A DNA stretch of 56,233 nt, from NCBI GenBank assembly GCA_023415235.1, contig JAEZLP010000025.1:1-56233 (forward strand). The letters are read 5' to 3'. Below the pieces are notes generated by a model. It was not told where the DNA came from. It did not search any database and worked only from the letters and a program-made list of their open reading frames with translations. Source of the stretch: Bacillota bacterium (lineage in GTDB: Bacteria; Bacillota; Clostridia; Peptostreptococcales; Anaerovoracaceae). Positions 1 to 7,858 of the stretch are shown here, piece after piece (the first letter of the stretch is position 1; each line of letters begins with the position of its first letter). The translations under genes and the position numbers were made by a program.

Positions 1-126
1 GAGATTTGCCTCGGGCTTCCTTCAGATTCCGCCTCACGGTGGACACCCTTGCCTCTGGCTATACACTTCCCGCTACTGGCGTGTTCGGGACTTTCACCCG
101 TTAGACTGCGCCCATGCTGGGCGCAC
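1..126 (-). mobile_element. Group II intron, 5' end (partial, runs off the window)
   Basis: Read on the minus strand, the segment begins at 126 with GTGCG, the group II intron 5' consensus (GUGYG). It continues into a small perfect hairpin (GCGCCC, loop AGCAT, GGGCGC), then a GGGTGAAAGTCCC stretch and further short helices of the kind seen in domain I. It has no reading frame, so this is ribozyme RNA and not the intron-encoded reverse transcriptase, which would lie beyond position 1. The 5' splice site falls directly after the U-tract of the chemoreceptor terminator. Assignment is from recalled intron 5' sequences; the subclass cannot be set from 126 bases. Confidence 0.72.
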
Positions 127-128
127 AC

Positions 129-169
129 AAAAAACAATCCCGAATGCATCCGCATTACGGGATTGTTTT
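129..169 (-). terminator. Rho-independent terminator of the chemoreceptor gene
   Basis: A 12-bp perfect stem (131-142 with 158-169) is topped by a second 5-bp helix (143-147 with 152-156). On the minus strand it is followed by a run of T (129-134). It lies 10 bp past the stop codon of the chemoreceptor gene. The group II intron begins two bases after the T run. Confidence 0.9.
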
Positions 170-179
170 CCGATTGGAT

Positions 180-3100
180 TTAATATTTATCGAACTCATT
201 CTCATCGAGCAGGATTTGAAATTCTTCGGTCTCTTCTTCCTCGCCTTCCTCGCTTTCTTCTCCTTCCGGCAGTGCGATGGTGCCCGTATTCAGCTGGAAT
301 CTTCCCACCATTTCCTTCAGCAGTTCTGCCTGGCTGGAAAGCTCCTCACTGGCAGCCGCGCTTTCTTCGGCTGTTGCCGAGTTGTTCTGAACCACCTCGG
401 AGACCTGTTCAATGCCCTTATTGATATAGGCAATAGCACTAGCCTGTTCATTGGACGCATCGGCGATATCACCAACGATGTCTGCAGCTTTCTCGATTCC
501 ATCCACGATCTCATTCAAGGCGGCCGCGGTATCGTTGGCCAGCTTTGTTCCCATTTGAACCTTATTGATGGAGCCCTCGATCAGGTCTGTGGTCTCTCTT
601 GCTGCCGCCGCACTTCTGGCTGCCAGGCTCCGGACCTCTTCCGCAACAACCGCAAAGCCTTTTCCATGCTGACCGGCTCTTGCCGCTTCCACTGCCGCGT
701 TCAATGCCAGGATGTTGGTCTGGAACGCAATATCGTCAATCACCTTGATAATCTTTGAAATATTAGCGGATGAGGAGTTAATTTCGTCCATGGAGGCCAG
801 CATTTCCTGCATTTTTTCGTTGCCCTTCTCTGCATTCTCCTTGGCAGTGTTTGCAAGCTGATTTGCCTGATTTGCATTGACTGCGTTCTTTTTCGTCTGA
901 GCGGCTACTTCCGAAATGGACGCTGTAAGCTCCTCAATCGAGCTGGCCTGAACCGTGGAGCCCTGGGAAAGGGCCTGACTTCCGTCGGATACCTGCCTGG
1001 AGCCGGCAGAAACCTGTTCGGCCGCATCATTGATATCACCCATCACCTGGCTCAGGGTTACGATAATGTTATTCAGAGAATCCTTTATCTCAACAAAATC
1101 TCCACGGTAATCCGCGGTAATTGACAGGTTCAGATTCCCATCCGCAACCTGGGAAAGCACACTGGATATCTCACTGATGTAGCTTCTGATATTTTGAATG
1201 GTGCTGTTCATGGTTTCCTTGATCACCGCGTAGTCACCCAGATATTCGCCCTCCATCAGGGTGTTTAGGTTGCCTTGTTCCATTGCCTGAAGCACCCTCA
1301 GCGCATTTTCAATAGGCTCAACTACGGCATTCAGTGTCTGATTCAGTCCTTCCATGATCATGGCAAAGCTTCCCCCGTGCTTGCTCGTATCCGATCTGTG
1401 GTCCAGCCTTCCCTCCACTGCCGCTTTTGTCATCTCGGAAGCATCATCAATCAAGGCTTGTATCGCAGATACGCAGTTTTTCAAGTACGCATCGATCTTT
1501 GCAAAGTTTTGTCCGATTTGCTCTGTATCTTCATCTGTCTCCCGCTGGGATGTTTCAATGCTTAAATCACCCTTTGCAAGCTTTTCCAGATTGATGATGA
1601 GTTTGTCGACCTCCTGATCCTGGAATAGTGCCTGCTTCTTTGCAATTTGTGCATTCCTTTCTGCATGACGAGCTGCATTTTTGATTTCCGTTTGATCGAC
1701 CATCAACTCCAGCGCGCCGATCACCTGATCGTTTTCATCCCGCAGAGGAATCCCCGTATACGTGATTTCAAGATCCTTGCCATTGAAATGGGCAACGGTT
1801 TCGCTTACGATGCTTTCCCCCTCCATCAAGGGCTCAAGCTTTGACCAATCCTGAGGATTGTAGTCGTCTGTCGGAAAGCTTTCATAGCATTTCGTGCCGA
1901 TCAGCTCATCCGTGGGCATACCGGCCAACTCTGCACCGGAATGGTTGATATATTCGATTTCATAGTCCCTATTCAATATCATAACAGGAGAGGGCAGCGC
2001 GTCGATGTGCCCCACCAGGGTGTCGATGGTCTTGTTGACTCCGTCGATGATTCTGGCGAAATCTCCTCCATGGGCGCTGCTGTCGGCTCTCTGGCCCAGC
2101 CTTCCGTGGACTGCTGCCGCAACAAGCCCGCCGGTGTCCTCAATCAATCTATTTACCGCGTCGATGCAGATATTGATGTTGTTGTTGATTTCATTGAACT
2201 CGCCCCGGGCTTCCTCTGTGATCTTTTCCGGGATGTTGCCCTTGCTGATCTGCTCCATATAGCTTGCGGATGTTTTCAGCGGATCAATGAGCGCATCAAG
2301 CGTATTGTTGACTCCTTGAATAATTTCCCGATATCCGCCCTGGAATTTTTCTGCGTCGCCCCTCTTTTCCAGGTTGCCATCCACTGCAGCACCGGATAGG
2401 GAATTGGCTTCTTCGATAAGCGCCTTGAGAGTGGATATGATGCCTCTCATGCTATCTGCAAGCACGCCAAGCTCGTTCTGCTTGTCATAGGAAATACCGA
2501 TTTCAATTTCCCCTTTGGAAAGCATGGTGCTCACTTCCACCAGTTCCTCCACCGGCGTAAGGATCTCCTTTTCCAACCGTTTGCTGACCTTTCCAGATAC
2601 GATGATGCTTATGATCAGGGAGATCACCATAAGGCTCACTACCAGGATCTGTGCATACATGGCATTTTGCAGATACTCTGTGGCGGCTTGTTCCGACTGT
2701 CCTTTCAGAACCTCCAGCGTCGTTGCGGCGCTCTTGAAAATGGGGATTGCCTGATTCCTCATAATGTCCAATAAAAAGGCATCATTGTCGGATTCTCCGT
2801 CGACGGTTGTAAGATGCTTCGCGATCCGATCCAGAATTTCGTTGGTGCTGTTTATCTTCTGTTTGAAAAGATTGATCTCGACCGCTTCGCTCTCATCGGT
2901 CATAGCGATCAGTTTCTCTATGTTGTCGTTCAGGTTTTTCAGATTCACATCAAATTGATTGGCCGCCTCGCTAATGCGATCCGGATCATTCTCCGCGATA
3001 CTCGTGTAAATATTCCTTTGAAGATTTTCAAGCTCCAGCTCTATCTGATCAACGGTCACCATACGCTGGTAAGGCCCGTCGTAAATGCCTCTTGCGTAGG

Positions 3101-3221
3101 AAACCAATATGAGATTGGAAACGATACTGATCAGCATCATTGCAATAATGACAAAGGTAATCCTGGTAAATCCGCCCCTGATCCTTTTTCCAAGTCTGAA
3201 TCGCTGGTTTGTCCGATCCAT
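180..3221 (-). CDS. Methyl-accepting chemotaxis protein with PAS and repeated HAMP-like modules
   Basis: A 1013-residue chemoreceptor. Transmembrane helices lie at about 19-42 and 191-210 and enclose a roughly 150-residue, mostly helical extracellular sensor. A HAMP domain follows (211-265). The cytoplasmic part then carries three copies of a module with the pattern AAVxGxLxxR...GG-F...I..G.N.T(I/L)(D/N) at about 278-312, 369-403 and 600-634, plus a PAS domain at about 406-515. The last third is the antiparallel signalling coiled coil with the conserved CheA/CheW-binding tip (NILALNAAVEAARAG). The C-terminus is very acidic, and I see no CheR-tethering pentapeptide. It has its own SigD-type promoter and terminator, so it is a separate late transcript. 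A GGGAGG ribosome site precedes the ATG. The ligand is unknown. Confidence 0.95.
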   Translation of the reverse strand: MDRTNQRFRLGKRIRGGFTRITFVIIAMMLISIVSNLILVSYARGIYDGPYQRMVTVDQIELELENLQRNIYTSIAENDPDRISEAANQFDVNLKNLNDNIEKLIAMTDESEAVEINLFKQKINSTNEILDRIAKHLTTVDGESDNDAFLLDIMRNQAIPIFKSAATTLEVLKGQSEQAATEYLQNAMYAQILVVSLMVISLIISIIVSGKVSKRLEKEILTPVEELVEVSTMLSKGEIEIGISYDKQNELGVLADSMRGIISTLKALIEEANSLSGAAVDGNLEKRGDAEKFQGGYREIIQGVNNTLDALIDPLKTSASYMEQISKGNIPEKITEEARGEFNEINNNINICIDAVNRLIEDTGGLVAAAVHGRLGQRADSSAHGGDFARIIDGVNKTIDTLVGHIDALPSPVMILNRDYEIEYINHSGAELAGMPTDELIGTKCYESFPTDDYNPQDWSKLEPLMEGESIVSETVAHFNGKDLEITYTGIPLRDENDQVIGALELMVDQTEIKNAARHAERNAQIAKKQALFQDQEVDKLIINLEKLAKGDLSIETSQRETDEDTEQIGQNFAKIDAYLKNCVSAIQALIDDASEMTKAAVEGRLDHRSDTSKHGGSFAMIMEGLNQTLNAVVEPIENALRVLQAMEQGNLNTLMEGEYLGDYAVIKETMNSTIQNIRSYISEISSVLSQVADGNLNLSITADYRGDFVEIKDSLNNIIVTLSQVMGDINDAAEQVSAGSRQVSDGSQALSQGSTVQASSIEELTASISEVAAQTKKNAVNANQANQLANTAKENAEKGNEKMQEMLASMDEINSSSANISKIIKVIDDIAFQTNILALNAAVEAARAGQHGKGFAVVAEEVRSLAARSAAAARETTDLIEGSINKVQMGTKLANDTAAALNEIVDGIEKAADIVGDIADASNEQASAIAYINKGIEQVSEVVQNNSATAEESAAASEELSSQAELLKEMVGRFQLNTGTIALPEGEESEEGEEEETEEFQILLDENEFDKY

Positions 3222-3268
3222 AATCTAACCTCCCTTTCCCTGGTTAAATAATTATAATTCCTATAGTA

Positions 3269-3295
3269 ATATCGGCAGCCGGGAAGTAAACTTTA
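3269..3295 (-). promoter_or_regulatory. SigD (sigma-28) promoter for the chemoreceptor gene
   Basis: Minus strand: TAAA (3295-3292), 15 bases, then GCCGATAT (3276-3269). This is an exact match to the sigma-28 pattern TAAA-N15-GCCGATAT. The start codon is about 48 bp downstream. Confidence 0.85.
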
Positions 3296-3302
3296 TGGAA
3301 GA

Positions 3303-3346
3303 AAATACTAAAAAATAAAAACTCCGGTCTTTTTTCGAGACCGGAG
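3303..3346 (-). terminator. Terminator of the main fla/che operon, after cheB
   Basis: A 9-bp GC-rich stem (3322-3330 with 3338-3346) with a T-rich loop. On the minus strand it is followed by a T-rich tract (3303-3321). It sits 35 bp past the cheB stop codon and separates the operon from the chemoreceptor transcript. The plus-strand side also ends in T, so it may work both ways. Confidence 0.85.
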
Positions 3347-3380
3347 AAATCATTTTTTTTCATTTTCAGTTTTCTGCTGG

Positions 3381-4412
3381 TTACAGTGATAAATGATTGC
3401 AGATTTCCTGAGGAATTTTATCTAAAGGAAGCTGCTTTGCAACTGCCCCGATATTGTATGCAACCATGGGCATTCCATAGACGGTTGAGGTCTTTTCATC
3501 CTGACCGATGGTATATGCGCCATTATTTCTCATGTTAAGCAAGCCCTTGGCTCCGTCGGCGCCCATACCGGTAAGAATTACGCCGATTGCATTGCTTTTG
3601 GCAATCTCGGCAACCGAGTCGAAAAGCACGTCTACCGACGGGCAGTGCCCGTTCACACGTTCGCCCTGGGCGCATTTTACATAATAGCCTGACGCGCCCT
3701 TCGCCAGCCTCATATGAAAGTCTCCTGCCGCAACCAGGACTCTTCCCGGCTTTACCAGGTCTCCGTCCTGGGCTTCCTTTACCTCAAGCCTGCAGGAATT
3801 ATTCAGCCTGTCGGCGTATAGCTTGGTAAAAACGGGGGGCATATGCTGAACGATAAGAATACCGGGCATATCTCTGGGCAAAGCTGTAATTACATTGTAA
3901 ATGGCCTCGGTTCCGCCGGTGGAGGCTCCGATCGCCACGATTGTATTTGAAATGTCAACGCCATGGTTGGATACAATCTTTACAGCCTCATAGTCCTTTT
4001 TAAAGCTCCCGACTTTCGCAGTAGAAGCAATCTTGATCTTTACAATCAATTCATTGATAAATGAGCTCATCCCGCCGGGCCTGCTCGTGTCCGGCTTTGT
4101 TACAAAATCCACGGCGCCTGCATTCAATGCTTCAAATACATTTGCTCCCACGGAGCTTACAACGATCACGGGAAGCGGGTATTGGGGCATCAGCTTCTTC
4201 AGGAAGGCGATCCCGTCCATCTTCGGCATCTCTACGTCCAGTGTGACCACGTCCGGTTTCAGCTTCAGTATTTTATCTCTCGCCGCAAACGGGTCTTCCG
4301 CAGTGCCGATTACTTCAATCCCAAAATCCTTGCCAATCTCTTTCGCCAGAGTTTCTCTGAACAAAAGTGAATCATCCACAATAAGGACCTTTATTTTACG
4401 AGTCACCTTCAT
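3381..4412 (-). CDS. cheB: Chemotaxis protein-glutamate methylesterase/deamidase CheB
   Basis: Removes methyl groups from chemoreceptor glutamates once phosphorylated by CheA, giving adaptation. The 343 residues hold an N-terminal receiver domain (acidic pair D13/D14, phospho-acceptor D59 in TLDVEMP, K106 in VTKP) and a C-terminal esterase domain. The esterase triad is visible: S164 in GASTGG, H190 in VQHMP, D286 in GMGADG. The gene is last in the minus-strand operon. A 199-bp gap containing a strong hairpin separates it from cheW, so its level may be set separately. Confidence 0.97.
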   Translation of the reverse strand: MKVTRKIKVLIVDDSLLFRETLAKEIGKDFGIEVIGTAEDPFAARDKILKLKPDVVTLDVEMPKMDGIAFLKKLMPQYPLPVIVVSSVGANVFEALNAGAVDFVTKPDTSRPGGMSSFINELIVKIKIASTAKVGSFKKDYEAVKIVSNHGVDISNTIVAIGASTGGTEAIYNVITALPRDMPGILIVQHMPPVFTKLYADRLNNSCRLEVKEAQDGDLVKPGRVLVAAGDFHMRLAKGASGYYVKCAQGERVNGHCPSVDVLFDSVAEIAKSNAIGVILTGMGADGAKGLLNMRNNGAYTIGQDEKTSTVYGMPMVAYNIGAVAKQLPLDKIPQEICNHLSL

Positions 4413-4492
4413 TCAATCCGCTCCTCTCTCTCCAATTTCCAATCGTCAATTTTTCCAACCTCAAACTAACCGTCCTTCATCTCCTAATATCA

Positions 4493-4524
4493 GATAGTCT
4501 GCCACGATACAATGGCAGACTATC
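4493..4524. other. 12-bp perfect inverted repeat between cheW and cheB
   Basis: A perfect 12-bp stem (4493-4504 with 4513-4524) and an 8-base loop, in the 199-bp gap 4413-4611. On the minus strand it is not followed by a T run, so it is not a normal terminator for cheW. It could be an RNA-stability hairpin in the cheB leader, or a protein-binding site. The rest of the gap shows no clear promoter. Confidence 0.6.
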
Positions 4525-4611
4525 CATATTTTATTATTAATCTGATACCCTCGCCGCTTCCGGTTAAAACTCGTCTCATTGAAGTTTTTCCGGTTCGGAA
4601 TGATGATCTAT

Positions 4612-5106
4612 TTATTTAATGCCTTCAATCATTTCCAGTTCGTCATTTTTCAACAGCTTTTCGCAGTCAAGCAGCAGCTGCACCTTGTCTCCCGCTTTGC
4701 CGATCCCCTTGATATATCTGTTTTCAAATCCAGTTTTATTCGCCGGAGGGGCTGCAATATCCTGATCATCTATGGTCAGAACTTCATCCACATTGTCAAC
4801 GATCAGGCCAACCGAAACCTCGGTGATGTCGATGACCACGATACAGGTCCTGTCATCATATTCCATGGGCTGTTTTCCGAATTTCAGTCTGACATCGATA
4901 ACAGGAATGATTTTACCTCTTAAGTTAATAATCCCCTTGACATAGTCAGGTACTTCAGGGACCTTGGTAATCGACTGGATGCCGATGATTTCGGTAACAT
5001 ACTTGATTTCTATACCATATACCTCGTCCTCTAAAGTAAAGGTTAGGAACCTTCCGTGCTGTGTATCTTCCTCCATCATCTTGCTATCATCATAAATTTC
5101 AGACAT
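4612..5106 (-). CDS. cheW: Chemotaxis coupling protein CheW
   Basis: Couples chemoreceptors to the CheA kinase. At 164 residues it has the usual CheW length. The CheW fold signature is clear: GRFLTFTLEDEVYGIEI at the start, then VPDYVKGIINLRGKIIPVIDVRLKF and a second subdomain with GLIVDNVDEVLTI. It lies downstream of cheD with an 83-bp gap holding a SigD-type promoter, so it can be made with the late genes as well as by readthrough. A GAAAGGAG ribosome site precedes the ATG. Confidence 0.96.
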   Translation of the reverse strand: MSEIYDDSKMMEEDTQHGRFLTFTLEDEVYGIEIKYVTEIIGIQSITKVPEVPDYVKGIINLRGKIIPVIDVRLKFGKQPMEYDDRTCIVVIDITEVSVGLIVDNVDEVLTIDDQDIAAPPANKTGFENRYIKGIGKAGDKVQLLLDCEKLLKNDELEMIEGIK

Positions 5107-5152
5107 GGTTTATTCTCCTTTCAATTTACATGGCTGTCGGCTACGTAGTATT

Positions 5153-5179
5153 ATATCGGCTAATGAGTTTAAAACTTAA
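5153..5179 (-). promoter_or_regulatory. SigD-type promoter for cheW (and cheB)
   Basis: Minus strand: TTAAGTTT (from 5179), total spacing of 15 bases after TTAA, then GCCGATAT (5160-5153). It differs from TAAAGTTT at one position. It lies in the cheD-cheW gap, about 45 bp before the cheW start. Confidence 0.7.
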
Positions 5180-5189
5180 GTCCGAAAGT

Positions 5190-5678
5190 CTATAATTCAC
5201 GGATACTTCTGCTTAGAGATTGAACCTTCATGATTCCCGTATCCAGATCAAAGTATACCGTTCTTCCATAGTTCAGTCCGGTATCTTCAGCAATGATCGG
5301 AATTTTCAAGCTATGTAACACATTTTTCACGCTGACCACGTTCCTGTCACCGATGGTTCCCACAAGGCTTCCCTGTTGGACTTCAAACATCTGGGCCCCG
5401 CCTGCAATCTTGGCTGTCAGTCTCTTTCTGTCCGCGCCGAGCCTCATAATATCCTGCACCATGTCAACAATTGCCGTGTCGGCAAATTTCATTCGATTGA
5501 TATCACTTTTATTGAACATACTGCTTTCGGGAAGCATGATATGGGATAATCCGCCTATCTTCAGCTGCTTATCATAGAGGCATATACCAACACATGAGCC
5601 GAGCGCATACGTGACAAACACATTTGGATTCCTGGCCACCTTATAGTCAGAAATTCCAACGACCAGTAAATCGCTCAT
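5190..5678 (-). CDS. cheD: Chemoreceptor glutamine deamidase CheD
   Basis: Deamidates chemoreceptor glutamines and binds CheC, stimulating its phosphatase activity. The catalytic Cys29 (GSCVGICLYD), His46 (GGLSHIMLP) and Thr23 six residues before the Cys match the CheD triad arrangement. At 162 residues it is full length. Its start overlaps the cheC stop by ATGA, so the two partners are translationally coupled. The AGG ribosome site is weak, in keeping with coupling. Confidence 0.95.
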   Translation of the reverse strand: MSDLLVVGISDYKVARNPNVFVTYALGSCVGICLYDKQLKIGGLSHIMLPESSMFNKSDINRMKFADTAIVDMVQDIMRLGADRKRLTAKIAGGAQMFEVQQGSLVGTIGDRNVVSVKNVLHSLKIPIIAEDTGLNYGRTVYFDLDTGIMKVQSLSRSIREL

Positions 5679-6298
5679 ATTTCAAGTCCTAATCTTTCCA
5701 TAATTATTTTTAGTGTTTCAATTTCAGCAAACATGATGATGTTGCTGGACAGCTTATTCTCTTCCGAGGAGAAGCACTCTTCTATAAACATGACCTTATC
5801 GCCGACGGAGCCGAACTCGATAATCGGCACGCTCATCAACGCTCCCGCCATATCGATGGCGATATAAGGAATGGATACATGAATGGTAAGGCCCGTAAGC
5901 TGCGAGATGGAATTGATGTAGGAAGAACCGAGAATATTCCCGATCTCCTTGATCGCAGAGAGCTTCAGTTCGCTCAGCTGGCCATTCTGGCTCTCTTCGT
6001 CCTCCTGAATGAGAATGCTCATGATCCCTTTGGCATCCTCCATATTCAACAGAAACATGATCATGCCATGGGCTTCTCCTTCAAAATTGACCAGTACGCC
6101 CACCGTCATGGTCTCAGCGCCTCCTAGCGCGTTGACGGCTGTGTCAAAATCGGTAATTCTAACCCTTGGCAGGCTGATCTCAACTTTCTCGTCCAAAATG
6201 GTGGCCAGAGCCGTGGCGGCGTTTCCCGCACCGATGTTTCCGATTTCCCTCAGCACATCAAGCTGGATGTCGTTGAGTTCATCATAATTGTTTAACAA
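5675..6298 (-). CDS. cheC: CheY-P phosphatase CheC
   Basis: Dephosphorylates CheY-P; part of the CheC-CheD-CheY adaptation loop known from Bacillus. Both active sites of the family are present: D14-x3-E18-x2-N21 and S114-x3-E118-x2-N121, each followed by the helix and conserved proline. The best start is TTG at 6298, because GAGGTG lies 5 bases upstream and no ATG nearby keeps the first conserved helix. It sits 19 bp after the ComFB-like gene. Confidence 0.95.
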   Translation of the reverse strand: MLNNYDELNDIQLDVLREIGNIGAGNAATALATILDEKVEISLPRVRITDFDTAVNALGGAETMTVGVLVNFEGEAHGMIMFLLNMEDAKGIMSILIQEDEESQNGQLSELKLSAIKEIGNILGSSYINSISQLTGLTIHVSIPYIAIDMAGALMSVPIIEFGSVGDKVMFIEECFSSEENKLSSNIIMFAEIETLKIIMERLGLEI

Positions 6299-6317
6299 AT
6301 CTTCACCTCATTTACCT

Positions 6318-7058
6318 TTAATGCCTGGGAGCCGCTTTTACACGGACACAGGCCTTCGTCAGCGCTGCAAGAATATCTGTTTCATATTGCTTTTTATAAA
6401 CATCAAGCTGGCAATACTGTTTGCCTGCATCGGTGGTGACATATTTAGTCGGCAGAGAATTCAAGGCTAGCGCAAGCACATCGTTGACACAGGTCTTGCA
6501 GGTGCAGACCTTCATGCGCTCCATTACCAGCGAAAGCTTTTCTCTTGCCAGTATTTCCGCGATATTCACAAGATCACTGGTTGGTTCCAGCATCACGCTT
6601 GTCTTGTTTTCTTGTTCCAGGAAAGCTCTGGCGACAGGAGACTGCTCAGGCTCTTTCACTGAAGTCTCTGCGACAGATTCTCTCGCAGGGGCCTCGTCGA
6701 CAATCGCTTTAACTGGGGATTCATCGACAATCGCTTTTACCGGAGTCTCCTCAACAGGGGCTTTCGCCGGGGTTTCGGCGGCCTGCTTTATAGCCCCGGG
6801 CTTGATTTCAATCTCCGGTTCTATTTCTATTTTTAATTTCGTTTCATATTTTATTTCCTGTTCAGGCTGAATTACGCTTAGGTTGATTTCTCCTTCTTCC
6901 GCCTCTCCGGGCTCGGCCTGAACCGTGTTTTTAACTGCCAGCGTGCCATTTGAGCTTATTTTCTGATCCAGAGTGAATAACTCATCCTCCGAATATCCGT
7001 TATCGGCTTTTGTAATAAGCTTCAATACATGTTCGGTCTTATTGCTTTTCTTCGCCAT
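6318..7058 (-). CDS. ComFB-like protein with a long low-complexity N-terminal region
   Basis: The last 85 residues (about 160-246) look like the ComFB family: NIAEILAREKL, then a Cys cluster VCTCKTC (Cys 185, 187, 190), DVLALALNSLPTKYV, and a final helix with an ALTKA motif ending in PRH. Family members have been reported to bind cyclic dinucleotides, but nothing here tests that. Residues 45-145 are acidic and Pro/Ala-rich with a near-perfect repeat, PVKAIVDE, at 106-113 and 115-122. This looks like a flexible tether. The gene overlaps parA by 20 bp and precedes cheC, so it belongs to the motility operon. Role unknown; a signal receptor acting on motor or chemotaxis is an inference. Confidence 0.75.
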   Translation of the reverse strand: MAKKSNKTEHVLKLITKADNGYSEDELFTLDQKISSNGTLAVKNTVQAEPGEAEEGEINLSVIQPEQEIKYETKLKIEIEPEIEIKPGAIKQAAETPAKAPVEETPVKAIVDESPVKAIVDEAPARESVAETSVKEPEQSPVARAFLEQENKTSVMLEPTSDLVNIAEILAREKLSLVMERMKVCTCKTCVNDVLALALNSLPTKYVTTDAGKQYCQLDVYKKQYETDILAALTKACVRVKAAPRH

Positions 7059-7827
7059 CCAGTTTCATTCCCTTCTGTGATATCAGCTCTTCGATAAGCT
7101 GACGATAATCCTTGGTCGAGTTCGCTTTTGGAGAGTATTTAAAAATGCTCTCGCCATGAGCCGGTGCCTCAGCCACAGACACAGAGGATCTTATTTTTGT
7201 TTTGAACACCTTGGTTTGCAGTTCTTTCGCTATTATTTCAGCCATTTCTTCCACGTCTTTCGTCAGCAGTCTGCGTTTGTCATATTTATTTAAAAGAATC
7301 CCAAGGACTTCGATCTTCGGATTATAGATATTCTTCACCAGCTCAATGGTTTCCCTCAACTGCGAGATTCCAAGGAGACTTAGAATTTCGGGAATCATGG
7401 GTATTATCAGGTTATCTGTGGCCGTGTACGCATTGACAGTCAGGATATTCAACGCCGGAGGCGTGTCAATAATGATGTAATCATAATTATCCCTCACCGG
7501 CGCAATGCCGTTTTTCAGGAGGTACTCTCTTCCCAGCATGCTGAATTCCAATTCAGCTCCGCTCAGAAGGATGTTTGACGGGATAATATCCACTCCCTCG
7601 TTTCTCTGAATGACCTGATCAATGGTTACAGACCCCTTCATCAGTTCATAAACCGTTGGACTATTATCGATTTCCGCGCCAAGACAAAACCCCAGGTTTC
7701 CCTGAGGATCCAGGTCAATGGCTAATATTTTATATCCCTTTTCCGCAAGGCCGCTTACCATTGCGCTTGCGGTGGTGGTCTTTCCTACTCCGCCTTTCTG
7801 ATTGGTGATGGCAACTGTTTTTGACAT
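7039..7827 (-). CDS. ParA/Soj-family P-loop ATPase in the flagellar operon
   Basis: A 262-residue ParA-type ATPase with the deviant Walker A motif KGGVGKTT (11-18), DLDPQGNLG, and the Walker B stretch YIIIDTPP. The start at 7827 (MSKTVAITNQ) is chosen because GGAGGG lies 9 bases upstream; an in-frame ATG at 7869 lacks such a site. The sequence resembles Soj/ParA more than FlhG/MinD: it has DLDPQGN and no long FlhG N-terminal FliM/FlhF-binding segment. There is no ParB partner in the window. It sits where flhF-flhG usually lies, so it may position flagella or chemotaxis clusters (compare ParC and PpfA); that is inference. Confidence 0.85.
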   Translation of the reverse strand: MSKTVAITNQKGGVGKTTTASAMVSGLAEKGYKILAIDLDPQGNLGFCLGAEIDNSPTVYELMKGSVTIDQVIQRNEGVDIIPSNILLSGAELEFSMLGREYLLKNGIAPVRDNYDYIIIDTPPALNILTVNAYTATDNLIIPMIPEILSLLGISQLRETIELVKNIYNPKIEVLGILLNKYDKRRLLTKDVEEMAEIIAKELQTKVFKTKIRSSVSVAEAPAHGESIFKYSPKANSTKDYRQLIEELISQKGMKLDGEEKQ

Positions 7828-7858
7828 CTTTGCGATCCCTCCGTTTCTTTTCTTCTTG

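Noticed and set aside
114..758. 214-codon plus-strand frame opposite the chemoreceptor end
   Set aside because: Opposite strand of the MCP signalling domain and terminator; no ribosome site.
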